A stretch of DNA of 64,000 nt from Candidatus Pedobacter colombiensis (lineage in GTDB: Bacteria; Bacteroidota; Bacteroidia; Sphingobacteriales; Sphingobacteriaceae). This document shows, piece after piece, positions 25,046 to 33,847 of the stretch (position 1 is the first letter of the stretch; every line of letters begins with the position of its first letter). A model generated the notes under the pieces. The model was given only the letters and a program-made list of their open reading frames with translations, did no database searches and was not told where the DNA came from. The position numbers and the translations under genes were made by a program. The DNA lies in the NCBI GenBank assembly GCA_029202485.1, contig CP119313.1, positions 1,488,001 to 1,552,000 on the forward strand. The letters are read 5' to 3'.

Positions 25046-25163
25046 TTTTTTAATATATGTATGCTATAAAAATAAAAAAAAATAGGTAAATTATTGAAAG
25101 AACTAAAAATAGGCTTTTAAGAGTAATAATAAAAAAGTATTTTTAACTTTTATTTCCAGACAA

Positions 25164-25619
25164 ATGAATGTGAATATCCTTTATGTTGATGACGAACCTC
25201 ACAATTTAAGTGCGTTTAAGGCCACTTATAGAAGGTTGTATAATATTTTTACCGCGGAATCTGCTGATGAAGGCAGGATTATTTTAGATAAGGAAGAAAT
25301 TCATGTGATCATTACCGACCAGAGAATGCCCAAAACAACGGGAGTAGAGTTTCTGGCTTCTATCCTGGAGAAACATCCGGATCCAATCAGGATGATCCTT
25401 ACCGGGTACACGGATATTGATGCAGTAATTGATGCCATTAATAAAGGGCAGGTATATCGATACATTCAGAAACCATGGATGGAAGCTGATTTAAAGATCA
25501 ATATTGAAAAGGCATATGAAATATATATGCTTAGAAAAGAGAACAGAGATCTGACTGCAAAATTATTATTGGCAAATCAGCAGCTTGAATTTTTATTAAG
25601 ACAAAATCTACTATCTTAG
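25164..25619 (+). CDS. Single-domain response regulator (paralogue of the hybrid's receiver)
   Basis: This 151-residue receiver has acidic residues in NILYVDDEPHN, the phospho-acceptor in IITDQRMPKTTG near residue 53 and the lysine in RYIQKPW. It aligns closely with the receiver of the hybrid kinase at 18781 (shared TTGVEF, PDPIR, LTGYTDI blocks). The last 25 residues form a leucine-rich helix (RDLTAKLLLANQQLEFLLRQ) likely to dimerise. No DNA-binding domain is present. It is divergent from the five-gene operon and is followed by a perfect stem-loop and a large secreted-protein gene. Confidence 0.9.
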   Translation: MNVNILYVDDEPHNLSAFKATYRRLYNIFTAESADEGRIILDKEEIHVIITDQRMPKTTGVEFLASILEKHPDPIRMILTGYTDIDAVIDAINKGQVYRYIQKPWMEADLKINIEKAYEIYMLRKENRDLTAKLLLANQQLEFLLRQNLLS

Positions 25620-25641
25620 TTATCCTAAAGGGATAACTAAG
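25615..25641 (+). promoter_or_regulatory. Intercistronic stem-loop spanning a stop codon
   Basis: CTTAGTTATCC (25615-25625), loop TAAAG and GGATAACTAAG (25631-25641) form a perfect 11-bp stem. It includes the TAG stop of the receiver gene (25617-25619) and ends 4 nt before the next ATG (25646). No T-run follows, so it looks like a translation or mRNA-stability element more than a terminator. Confidence 0.6.
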
Positions 25642-25645
25642 TAAT

Positions 25646-28600
25646 ATGTACAAATGGGTTTTAATAATATGGGCGCTCTTGTTCTTCCCATGTGTTCGTG
25701 TGGAAGCCCAAAATACCTCAAATAAAGGAAAAGAATTTTGGATAGCTTATACCGGCCATATTGATGGTAAAACCTCTAAAATGTATTTGTATATTACTTC
25801 TGATGTCAATACTGCAGCTGAAGTTCGGATTGGTGGACTAAATATTCCAGGTTCACCATTTTCCATTATTGCAAATCAGGTCCGGGCAGTTCCTATAGAT
25901 CCGGCAATACTTGATGTTTACATTGGTAGTTCAGATGTAAAAGAAGTAGGTAAATCCATTCAGGTAATTGCGGAGAAACCCGTTGTTGTTTATTCTCATA
26001 TTTTTAAAGCTGCCAGATCAGCCGCCACACTGGTATTGCCAACCAAAGTATTGGGCAGGGAATATTACGCTACGGCTTATACACAAAACTCGCCAGGAGG
26101 CAATAATCCCGGGCCTGCATATTCTGAATTTACCATTGTTGCGGTTGAAGACAATACCCTTATCGAGATTACTCCAACAGCTAAGGAGTTAAATAACCAT
26201 CATGCAGCCGGACAGACCTTTCAAATAACATTACAAAAAGGGGATATTTATCAGTACCAGTCAAGTACTGATCTGTCGGGCTCGCATATTCTTTCTATTG
26301 CCAGTACGGGTGGCATCTGTAAACCGATAGCCGTTTTTTCCGGAAGCAGCTGGGTCGGTTTTTGTGGTAATGGCGTGCCCTCCGGTAGTGGGGGTGATAA
26401 CCTTTATCAACAATTGTATCCAATAACCGCCTGGGGAAAGGAATTTATTACAGCCCCCTTTATCCGTAAACCGTACGATGTATTTCGGGTTTATTTCAGC
26501 AAAGACAATACTACGTTGACGATAAATGGCGTAGCAATTAGCCCGGTTACTTTTAATAAGGGTACATTTTACGAATTTACATCTGCTGATGTGGGTAATC
26601 ACATTAAAGCTTCCGACCCCATCAGCGTAGTTCAGTACCAGATTAGTCAGGGTTGCGATATCGTGAATGTAGGTTTGCCTAATAATACACCACCACCGCA
26701 TCCCGGAGATCCGGAAATGACGGTGTTGAATCCTGTTGAGCAAACACTATCTAAAATTACTGTTTATTCGGCATTGCAGAATCAAACCACTCCGCCTACC
26801 AATATCACCCAGCATTATATCAACGTAATTATTAAAGATGAATTTAAGGCCTCCTTTACGATTAATGGGTTAGCACCTCAGAGCACATTTGTTTCTATTG
26901 GCAGTACGGGATATTCTTACCTTCAGGAAGATGTGTCAGCTAGATCCTTGACGAATCCTACGCATACGCTTATGGCTGATGGTGGGTTTTCTGCCATTGC
27001 CTATGGGTATGGAAATGTAGAATCCTATGGATATCTCGCCGGAGCAGATGCCAAGAACCTGTATCAGAATCTGGAACTTTTTGATATAAATACCGCTACC
27101 AATACCCGTGTGGAAAAGACTGATATTTGTGTAGGGGAAAGAGCATCTTTTACTCTGGCTTTACCTTATCTACCTCCAAAAATAACCTGGACAATTGATG
27201 GCATTACGGATGCGCCAATAGACAATCCAAACCCGGATAGAACGGAGACGTTAAATGGAATTATGGTATATAAATTTAATTATCATCAGGATTTGTTATT
27301 TGATCAGCCTTCGTCACATGAGGTTAAGGTTGCGGTGATTAATCCTAACCCTTCAGGCTGCGATCCAAATGAAGAAATGGTAATGGATTTTGATGTTTTT
27401 GGATTACCAACTGCTAAGATCGCTCCAGGGCCAATACAAACTTGTATAGGGGTTCCAATAACTTTTACTGATGCAAGTATTCCCAATGGGAAAAATATTG
27501 CCAAATGGCATTGGGATTTTGGTGATGGTACAGGTACTGTGACGAAAAGGTCGGCAGCTCCATTCGAATACACTTATACAAGTGCTGGTGATAAGAAGGT
27601 AACGCTTTGGGTGGAGAGCGAATCAGGCTGTGAATCGCCACCGGCCACGCCGGTAATTGTACATGTAAATAAACTGCCAGATGCTGCTTTTAAAATTGGA
27701 ACACCTTCCTGCGAGACCAAAGAAGTAACTTTTACAGACCTATCCATAGCCAACGAAGGTGTCATTACAAAATGGCTCTGGAATTTCGGAGATGCAAATG
27801 CTTCAGCCAGTAATCCTAACGTTTCAACAGTTAGAAATCCGGTGCATAATTTTTCCACACCAGGCACTTATCAGGTGACTTTAACGGTTGAAACCGATAA
27901 AGGATGTACAAATGTTGCGTCAACACAACAGTTAGTCATCAATAAACTTCCTTTAGTCGATTTTGATACCCCGGATGCCTGTGTGAGCGATAATGCTGTG
28001 CTGTTTAAAAATAAAGCTACAAATGCAGATGGAACTACTATCGGCTTGCGCTATGTTTGGGACTTCGGTGATCCTGCAGGTTCCGGTGGACTAAATACCT
28101 CAACTTTAACTGATGGTTTACATAAATACCATGCAGCCGGTGACTATACGGTGAAACTTACAGTGACTACAGCTGATGGTTGCAGCAACGTAGTCCCGCA
28201 TACATTCAGAGTAAATGGAGCGACGCCTTCAGCAGCTTTTGAGGTATTGGATAAGGATAATTTATGTAGCAATAAGGACTTTCAGGTTAAAGACAATTCA
28301 ACGATTGCCGGCTTTGATAAGATTACCAGACTGGAATGGTATATAGACAATGTAATGATTAAGGCAGTACAACATCCGGTAAGAAACGACACTTATGCTC
28401 TAAATTATCCGGTCTTTACTTCGCCCTTGACTAAAACTGCAGAATTAAAACTAATTGCCTATTCGGGTGATGTGAGTGGTCCATGTAAGCATATAAATTT
28501 GGAAACCATCACTTTGCATGCAGCACCATCGGTAAAATTTGATCAATTAACCCCGGTATGTATCAATGCAGGAAGTATGCTGATTGTAGCAGAAGAAATA

Positions 28601-29263
28601 GGCAATGTACCCGGTAAAGGTGTGTTTTCAGGGCCGGGCATTAATGCTGATGGTCGCTTTAATCCACTTCGTGCTGGAGTTGGAATCTGGAATATCACTT
28701 ATACATTTACTGCTGATAATGGTTGTGTAGATCAAATCACCCGATCAATTATTGTGAATCCATTACCAAAAGTTAATATTGAAAGCGACCTGTATGCATT
28801 TATTGATGGTATAGTACAAGTTAATGCCTCCGTGTCAGAAGCAGGATTAAAATTTAAATGGTCGCCAGCTACAGGGTTAAGCAGAGATGATATATTGAAC
28901 CCTATTATTACCGCTGATGATGATAGGGAATACACGCTGACTGTAACTTCTAAATTAAACTGCGATGAAACTGTAAAGGTTCGGCTTCATGCATTAAGGG
29001 AAATCATTCCTCCAAATGCTTTTAGTCCCAATGGGGATGGTGTAAATGACGTTTGGAAATTAAATCACCTTGAATCTTATCCAAACTCAACGGTAGAAAT
29101 TTTTAATAGATACGGAGTAAAAATTTTTTTTAGTCAAGGATATTCAATACCTTTTGATGGCAATTATGAAGGGAAACCATTACCTGTTGGTACATATTAT
29201 TATATAATCAATCCAAGAAATGGAAAGAAAACAATTACCGGCTCATTAACATTAATCAGGTAG
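25646..29263 (+). CDS. Large T9SS type B cargo protein with IgGFc-binding-like and PKD domains
   Basis: This 1205-residue secreted protein has a signal peptide (cleavage near VEAQ). Residues 25-470 resemble the IgGFc-binding N-terminal domain (KGKEFWIAYTGH opening). PKD domains follow with WHWDFGDG near 620, WLWNFGDA near 709 and YVWDFGDP near 804. The C-terminal 85 residues are the gliding-motility-associated CTD (PNAFSPNGDGVNDVW near 1125), the type B sorting signal for type IX secretion. The next gene, 1 bp away, encodes a PorP/SprF protein that typically partners type B cargo. It may act in adhesion; ligand unknown. Confidence 0.9.
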   Translation: MYKWVLIIWALLFFPCVRVEAQNTSNKGKEFWIAYTGHIDGKTSKMYLYITSDVNTAAEVRIGGLNIPGSPFSIIANQVRAVPIDPAILDVYIGSSDVKEVGKSIQVIAEKPVVVYSHIFKAARSAATLVLPTKVLGREYYATAYTQNSPGGNNPGPAYSEFTIVAVEDNTLIEITPTAKELNNHHAAGQTFQITLQKGDIYQYQSSTDLSGSHILSIASTGGICKPIAVFSGSSWVGFCGNGVPSGSGGDNLYQQLYPITAWGKEFITAPFIRKPYDVFRVYFSKDNTTLTINGVAISPVTFNKGTFYEFTSADVGNHIKASDPISVVQYQISQGCDIVNVGLPNNTPPPHPGDPEMTVLNPVEQTLSKITVYSALQNQTTPPTNITQHYINVIIKDEFKASFTINGLAPQSTFVSIGSTGYSYLQEDVSARSLTNPTHTLMADGGFSAIAYGYGNVESYGYLAGADAKNLYQNLELFDINTATNTRVEKTDICVGERASFTLALPYLPPKITWTIDGITDAPIDNPNPDRTETLNGIMVYKFNYHQDLLFDQPSSHEVKVAVINPNPSGCDPNEEMVMDFDVFGLPTAKIAPGPIQTCIGVPITFTDASIPNGKNIAKWHWDFGDGTGTVTKRSAAPFEYTYTSAGDKKVTLWVESESGCESPPATPVIVHVNKLPDAAFKIGTPSCETKEVTFTDLSIANEGVITKWLWNFGDANASASNPNVSTVRNPVHNFSTPGTYQVTLTVETDKGCTNVASTQQLVINKLPLVDFDTPDACVSDNAVLFKNKATNADGTTIGLRYVWDFGDPAGSGGLNTSTLTDGLHKYHAAGDYTVKLTVTTADGCSNVVPHTFRVNGATPSAAFEVLDKDNLCSNKDFQVKDNSTIAGFDKITRLEWYIDNVMIKAVQHPVRNDTYALNYPVFTSPLTKTAELKLIAYSGDVSGPCKHINLETITLHAAPSVKFDQLTPVCINAGSMLIVAEEIGNVPGKGVFSGPGINADGRFNPLRAGVGIWNITYTFTADNGCVDQITRSIIVNPLPKVNIESDLYAFIDGIVQVNASVSEAGLKFKWSPATGLSRDDILNPIITADDDREYTLTVTSKLNCDETVKVRLHALREIIPPNAFSPNGDGVNDVWKLNHLESYPNSTVEIFNRYGVKIFFSQGYSIPFDGNYEGKPLPVGTYYYIINPRNGKKTITGSLTLIR

Positions 29264-29264
29264 G

Positions 29265-30278
29265 ATGAAACGCTCAATATTTTTAGTGCAATTGCTATTA
29301 GGGCTTAGTTGTTTTGCACAACAACGGCCACAGTATACCCAATATGTTTTTAATAATTATCTCTTAAATCCGGCAATCAGCGGTATAGAAAATTATACAG
29401 ATATAAAAGTAGGCTATAGAAAGCAATGGGCAGGTATTGAAAATGCACCTCAAACATCTTTTATAACTGCTAACTGGAACCTTGGGGCTGATTATCTGTG
29501 GAAAAATGCCTTATCTCTACCTGATAAAGGCGATGATCCAATGAGCAGGAATTACATGCAAAACTACACTTCCTCACCTGCACACCATGGGATGGGTGTT
29601 ACCGCTGTTTACGATAAATTAGGGCCCCTTTCAAGACTTGATGCAAATCTAACTTATGCTTATCACCTCAAACTAAGTAATACATATAACTTTTCTGTAG
29701 GTGTTGCAGCGGGGGTAAGCAGGATAGCTATGGATATCAATGCTTTAACTTTTGAGGATCAAAGCCGTATTGATCCCGCAATATCAAATGGTAGCGCAAG
29801 TCAGCTCAAGCCCGATTTGAGTTTGGGTGTGTGGCTATACAGTGGCAGACTCTTTGCAGGGGCATCCGTACAACAGATTTTGCAACAAAAGCTTTCGTTT
29901 ACCAGTGATCCCAATTATAATATGGGGAGAGAGAGACCGCATTTTTTTGTTACAGCAGGTTATAGGCTATATATTGATGATGAAGTTTCGGCAACACCTT
30001 CAGTTATGGTTAAACAGGTAAGTCCAGTACCGGCATCTGTTGATGTAAACTTAAAGATTTCATTTAGAGATAGGTTTTGGTTAGGGGGGAGCTACCGTAA
30101 AGATGATTCATTTTCGGCTATGGCCGGCATTAATATTAGTAAGTTGCTTAACCTAACCTATGCTTACGATTTTACCACATCAGGATTGAATCAGGTTAGC
30201 AATGGTAGTCACGAAATTGTATTGGGCGTTCAGCTTAATAATGTCTACGAAGTTTTTAGCTCCGGAAGAATGTGGTAA
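29265..30278 (+). CDS. PorP/SprF family type IX secretion membrane protein
   Basis: This 337-residue outer-membrane beta-barrel is of the PorP/SprF family. The signal peptide ends at SCFAQQ. The family's opening PQYTQYVFNNYLLNPAISG is present in order, split by the YVFNN and NPAISG motifs, followed by YRKQWAGIENAP. Family members help type B T9SS cargo reach or anchor at the cell surface. The gene follows its presumed cargo gene by 1 bp, so co-transcription is nearly certain. No core T9SS gene is in the window. Confidence 0.93.
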   Translation: MKRSIFLVQLLLGLSCFAQQRPQYTQYVFNNYLLNPAISGIENYTDIKVGYRKQWAGIENAPQTSFITANWNLGADYLWKNALSLPDKGDDPMSRNYMQNYTSSPAHHGMGVTAVYDKLGPLSRLDANLTYAYHLKLSNTYNFSVGVAAGVSRIAMDINALTFEDQSRIDPAISNGSASQLKPDLSLGVWLYSGRLFAGASVQQILQQKLSFTSDPNYNMGRERPHFFVTAGYRLYIDDEVSATPSVMVKQVSPVPASVDVNLKISFRDRFWLGGSYRKDDSFSAMAGINISKLLNLTYAYDFTTSGLNQVSNGSHEIVLGVQLNNVYEVFSSGRMW

Positions 30279-30288
30279 AATCAACTGA

Positions 30289-31761
30289 TTAAAGCTCTTT
30301 TCTTAACCTTGCTACTGGGATATTCATTTGCTCCCTGTATTTAGCAACAGTTCTTCTTGCAATGTTATAACCCCTCTCTTTCAATATCTCAGTAAGCTTC
30401 TCATCGGCCAAAGGTTTGCGTTTATCTTCGTTACCTATACAATCTTCCAAAATTTTCTTTACCTCTTTATTGGAAACCTCTTCGCCACTCTCAGTCTGTA
30501 TAGCTTCTGAGAAGAAAGATTTTAACAGGAAAGTTCCAAATTCTGTTTGGACATATTTAGAATTAGCCACACGCGAAACGGTGGAAATATCCATGTCAAT
30601 TTTATCTGCAATATCCTTTAGGATCATTGGACGCATCTTGCGCTCATCACCTGTCAGTAAATACTCATATTGATACTGCATAATGGCATTCATGGTCTTT
30701 AACAGGGTTTGTTGCCTTTGCTTAATGGCATCAATAAACCATTTTGCGGAGTCTAACTTTTGCTTTACAAACTGTACGGCTTCTTTTAGCTTTTTATCTT
30801 TTTGGGCTGCTTTATCATAATGGTCAAACATATCGATATACGACCTGCTTACCCTTAATTCCGGTGCATTTTTTGAGTTTAAAGTAAGGATCAGTACCCC
30901 ATCATTGTTAGATACATGGAAATCCGGGATAATCTGTAACTGTTTTGTTGTTACCTGATTAGAGTCGCCCGGTTTAGGGTTTAGCCTTAATATTTCTGCA
31001 ATAATCTCTTTTAGATCCTCGCTGCTCAGGTTAAGCGCTTTTTCTAGTTTATCGTAGTGTTTTCTGGTAAATTCATCCAGGTAGTTTTCAACGATCAGGA
31101 TGGCTTTTGTAATGATTGGATTATTAAGGTCCTTACGTTTTAACTGTAGAGTAAGACATTCCTGTAAGTCCCTTGCAGCAATGCCTGGGGGATCAAAATT
31201 TTGTATAACCCTGAGCATGTCAAGAACATCTTCCTCTTCAACCATAACATTTTGAGAAAATGCAAGGTCGTCAATCATGGAAGTAATTGGCCTTCTCAGG
31301 TAGCCATCATCATCCAGACTGCCTATGATTTGCTTTCCAATAATAAAATCCTGATCGGAGAGGGGAACAAGATCCAACTGTTCCTGTAAGCTTTCAAAAA
31401 AGGTACTTTCAATAGCTATTGGTGTTTCCTTTTTTTCCTCATCATCGTCGTTGTTATTGTAAGAGGTGCTGTAATCGTTTACATCATCATCCTGTAAATA
31501 ATCATCAACATTAAATTCATCTGCACCTTCTTCCTTTGCGGCTCCATCATATTCTTCCGGACTGTCATTCAGGTCGTCGTACTCACCTTTAGGTTCTTCA
31601 GCTATCATTAAGCTTGGATCTTCAAGTGCCGGGTTTTCTTCCAGTTCTTCTTTTATGCGGGTATCTAAGGCAACTGTAGGTACTTGCAGCAGTTTTATAA
31701 ACTGAATTTGCTGCGGCGAAAGCTTTTGAAGTAATTTTTGTTGTAGATGTTGTTTTAGCAT
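30289..31761 (-). CDS. rpoN: RNA polymerase sigma-54 factor
   Basis: This 490-residue sigma-54 has an N-terminal glutamine-rich activator-interacting region (KLSPQQIQFIKLLQVP), an acidic linker (about residues 60-105), a core-binding domain and the C-terminal RpoN box (ARRTVAKYREQMNIP). The HTH is in KIDMDISTVSRVANSKYVQ. It directs RNA polymerase to -24/-12 promoters and needs AAA+ activators, none of which is encoded here. It converges with the PorP/SprF gene. Confidence 0.97.
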   Translation of the reverse strand: MLKQHLQQKLLQKLSPQQIQFIKLLQVPTVALDTRIKEELEENPALEDPSLMIAEEPKGEYDDLNDSPEEYDGAAKEEGADEFNVDDYLQDDDVNDYSTSYNNNDDDEEKKETPIAIESTFFESLQEQLDLVPLSDQDFIIGKQIIGSLDDDGYLRRPITSMIDDLAFSQNVMVEEEDVLDMLRVIQNFDPPGIAARDLQECLTLQLKRKDLNNPIITKAILIVENYLDEFTRKHYDKLEKALNLSSEDLKEIIAEILRLNPKPGDSNQVTTKQLQIIPDFHVSNNDGVLILTLNSKNAPELRVSRSYIDMFDHYDKAAQKDKKLKEAVQFVKQKLDSAKWFIDAIKQRQQTLLKTMNAIMQYQYEYLLTGDERKMRPMILKDIADKIDMDISTVSRVANSKYVQTEFGTFLLKSFFSEAIQTESGEEVSNKEVKKILEDCIGNEDKRKPLADEKLTEILKERGYNIARRTVAKYREQMNIPVARLRKEL

Positions 31762-32051
31762 AGAATGACGAACAGGTATTTATGTACCCGTTTCAAAAAT
31801 ACACATTTCGTACGGATAAAAGTAATTACGAATATATAAATCAGAGACGATGCTGATAAACAGTGTGGTTTTTTTAATTATTTGCCGATCCCCTTACTTT
31901 TGATTTCGTACGCTCATTAATTGTCTAATATAACCAGTTGGCATTAAAGGGCGATACAAAATAATTTAAAATAAAAGTAAATTCCTGCCTTATAAATCCT
32001 TTGATTTTCCAGGAAAGTTGTTAATTTTATTATATAAATAAACGTATACCT

Positions 32052-32477
32052 ATGGGATTTGTAAAAGAATTTAAAGAATTTGCTGTTAAAGGTAGTGTAA
32101 TGGACCTTGCTGTCGGTGTGATCATTGGTGGGGCATTCGGCAAAATTATTGACAGCGCTGTGAAAGATTTAATCATGCCAGTGATATCTGCGGTTATCGG
32201 TTCGGTCGACTTTAGTAACCTATATGTGGTACTGAAAGGTACGGTTGCAGCTAATCTACCTTTAGAGGAAGCTAGAAAAGTACCGGAGACGGTAGTCTTT
32301 GCTTATGGTAACTTTATCAGTGTAGCCATTAATTTCCTTTTATTGGCAATGGCTGTTTTCTTATTGGTAAAAGGTATCAATAAATTAAAACGTAAAGAAG
32401 ATGCTGCTCCGACTGTTGCACCTACACCTGGTGAAGTGCTGCTTACAGAGATCAGAGATTTATTGAAAAAGAAATAG
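32052..32477 (+). CDS. mscL: Large-conductance mechanosensitive channel
   Basis: This 141-residue protein matches MscL: N-terminal amphipathic FVKEFKEFAVKGSVMDLAVGVIIG segment (shown by FKEFAVKGSVMDLAVGVIIG), TM1 with GGAFGKII, a periplasmic loop, TM2 in FISVAINFLLLAMAVFLL and a charged C-terminal helix. The channel opens under membrane tension to release solutes on hypo-osmotic shock. It is monocistronic, followed by a long stem-loop at 32506-32547. Confidence 0.96.
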   Translation: MGFVKEFKEFAVKGSVMDLAVGVIIGGAFGKIIDSAVKDLIMPVISAVIGSVDFSNLYVVLKGTVAANLPLEEARKVPETVVFAYGNFISVAINFLLLAMAVFLLVKGINKLKRKEDAAPTVAPTPGEVLLTEIRDLLKKK

Positions 32478-32505
32478 CTTTTAGCTAAGTTATTGGCACA
32501 TATAT

Positions 32506-32547
32506 AAGGTGCTTATTCGGAAAAATTATTTTTCGGCTAAGCACCTT
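32506..32547 (+). terminator. Terminator-like stem-loop after mscL
   Basis: AAGGTGCTTA (32506-32515) pairs perfectly with TAAGCACCTT (32538-32547). A second inner stem (GAAAAAT/ATTTTTC) can form in the loop. A short T-run follows. It lies 29 bp after the mscL stop codon. Confidence 0.65.
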
Positions 32548-32565
32548 TTGCGTTAACGGTATTTT

Positions 32566-32595
32566 GTTTACCGACAAAAAACTGCAGTTTACCGA
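32566..32595 (+). promoter_or_regulatory. Direct repeat GTTTACCGA x2, candidate LytTR operator
   Basis: GTTTACCGA occurs at 32566-32574 and 32587-32595, with a 12-bp gap, giving a 21-bp start-to-start distance (two helical turns). This is the geometry of LytTR-family operators such as those of AgrA and AlgR. It lies 28-58 bp upstream of the -33 element of an operon that encodes a LytTR regulator. Binding is inferred. Confidence 0.55.
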
Positions 32596-32623
32596 TGATT
32601 TGATGGGGTATATGGTATAGCCG

Positions 32624-32653
32624 TTTGTAGTCTTTTAAATGTGCCTAAATTTG
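32624..32653 (+). promoter_or_regulatory. Promoter of the LiaF-like/LytS/LytTR operon
   Basis: TTTG (32624-32627) and an exact -7 box TAAATTTG (32646-32653) are 18 bp apart, matching the Bacteroidota primary sigma consensus. The operon's first ATG is at 32700. Confidence 0.6.
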
Positions 32654-32699
32654 AAACAAATAAAGATATTGTAGGTCTAAATTTTAATAAAAGAACAAG

Positions 32700-33470
32700 A
32701 TGGATAAGTGGAACAAAAGTAGTAGTTCGAGCAGGATATGCAGTGGTCTGATTATTTTGGTGATAGGATTGGTATTCCTGCTAAGGAATTTTGGGTTGTA
32801 TATCCCTGATTGGATATTTACCTGGCCAATGTTACTTATTGTAATTGGTTTGCTTATAGGTTTTAAGCGCAATTTTAACGGAATAGGCTGGCTGATTATG
32901 GTATTGGTTGGCGGATCATTTATTGCAGGTGATATTTGGGGCCATGAAGTTTCTAAATATTATTTTGCCGGAGCACTGATTATTGCGGGTTTATACCTGA
33001 TTTTTAAACCAAAAAGCACCTATTACAGAGATAGAAGGTTCGATAAGCGTTGGGAACGTAAGTTTGGTCAAAGATTTAACCCGGAGCCGCTTGAACAGGA
33101 GCCAAACGCTACGTACTCCAACATAGATAAAAATGATATTCTCGATTCGGTGAGTGTATTTGGAGGTAGCCATCAACATATTCATTCAAAAAACTTTAAA
33201 GGAGGGGATGCTATCGCGATTTTCGGAGGTTGTGATGTGAACCTTACACAGGCTGATTTTGAAGGTACAATAGAATTGGATGTGGTGGCTTTATTTGGCG
33301 GGGTGAAGATTATTGTTCCTCCCAGTTGGGAAGTTAAATCGGAGGTTGTAGCAATTTTTGGTGGATTGGATGATAAAAGATCGGTTGGTCCGGTGAGTGC
33401 AGAGCCACGTAAAATAGTTAAAATTCAAGGGGTGACGATTTTTGGAGGGGTGGAGATTAGAAACTTTTAA
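32700..33470 (+). CDS. LiaI/LiaF-like membrane protein
   Basis: This 256-residue protein has three to four N-terminal hydrophobic segments (about residues 10-105) like LiaI/LiaF, a basic linker with YRDRRFDKRWERKFG, then a C-terminal beta solenoid with five FGG turns (SVFGGS, AIFGGC, ALFGGV, AIFGGL, TIFGGV). In Firmicutes LiaF modulates a cell-envelope-stress kinase. Here the gene leads an operon with a LytS-type kinase and a LytTR regulator, so an analogous sensing role is plausible. Confidence 0.85.
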   Translation: MDKWNKSSSSSRICSGLIILVIGLVFLLRNFGLYIPDWIFTWPMLLIVIGLLIGFKRNFNGIGWLIMVLVGGSFIAGDIWGHEVSKYYFAGALIIAGLYLIFKPKSTYYRDRRFDKRWERKFGQRFNPEPLEQEPNATYSNIDKNDILDSVSVFGGSHQHIHSKNFKGGDAIAIFGGCDVNLTQADFEGTIELDVVALFGGVKIIVPPSWEVKSEVVAIFGGLDDKRSVGPVSAEPRKIVKIQGVTIFGGVEIRNF

Positions 33471-33478
33471 AATGCAAG

Positions 33479-33847
33479 ATGATGAAATGGTTTGTAGTAA
33501 GATATATTTATCAGATAATTACCGGAGAAGGCGATCACTCACCTCAATTTGATGAACAGCTAAGGTTAACTATTGCCGCAAATTGCGATGAGGCCCTTAC
33601 TAAGGCCGAGCGACAGGCTGATGATTTCCATCGTCCTTTTAGGAATTGCAATGGCGATATGGTAAGCTGGAAGTTTATCTGTGTGGCCGATTTATATGAA
33701 ATTCAGTCTCCTGCTGATGGGGCTGAAGTGGCCTCGGTACTGCACGAACCTGAGGATGTAAATGCCTTTTTAGATAATATAAATCAGCATAAAACATTTT
33801 TGCAGCAATTGCTACCATTTTCAACCCCCTCAATTAAGTTGTTTTGA
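33479..33847 (+). CDS. DUF4288-like protein
   Basis: This 122-residue cytoplasmic protein resembles DUF4288. It opens KWFVVRYIYQIITGEGDHSPQFDEQLRL, recognisable by IITGEGDHSPQFDEQ, with EALTKAERQADDFHRPF following and WKFICVADLYEI as the closing strands. The family's activity is unknown. It sits 8 bp after the LiaF-like gene and shares 4 bp (TTGA) with the kinase gene, so it is probably translated with the signalling operon. A second ATG at 33482 is an equal start. Confidence 0.65.
   Translation: MMKWFVVRYIYQIITGEGDHSPQFDEQLRLTIAANCDEALTKAERQADDFHRPFRNCNGDMVSWKFICVADLYEIQSPADGAEVASVLHEPEDVNAFLDNINQHKTFLQQLLPFSTPSIKLF

Noticed and set aside
31805..31912. Two copies of ATTTCGTACG (31805-31814 and 31903-31912) between rpoN and mscL
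   Set aside because: Only 10 bp, with a palindromic core that can recur by chance; no promoter context ties them together.
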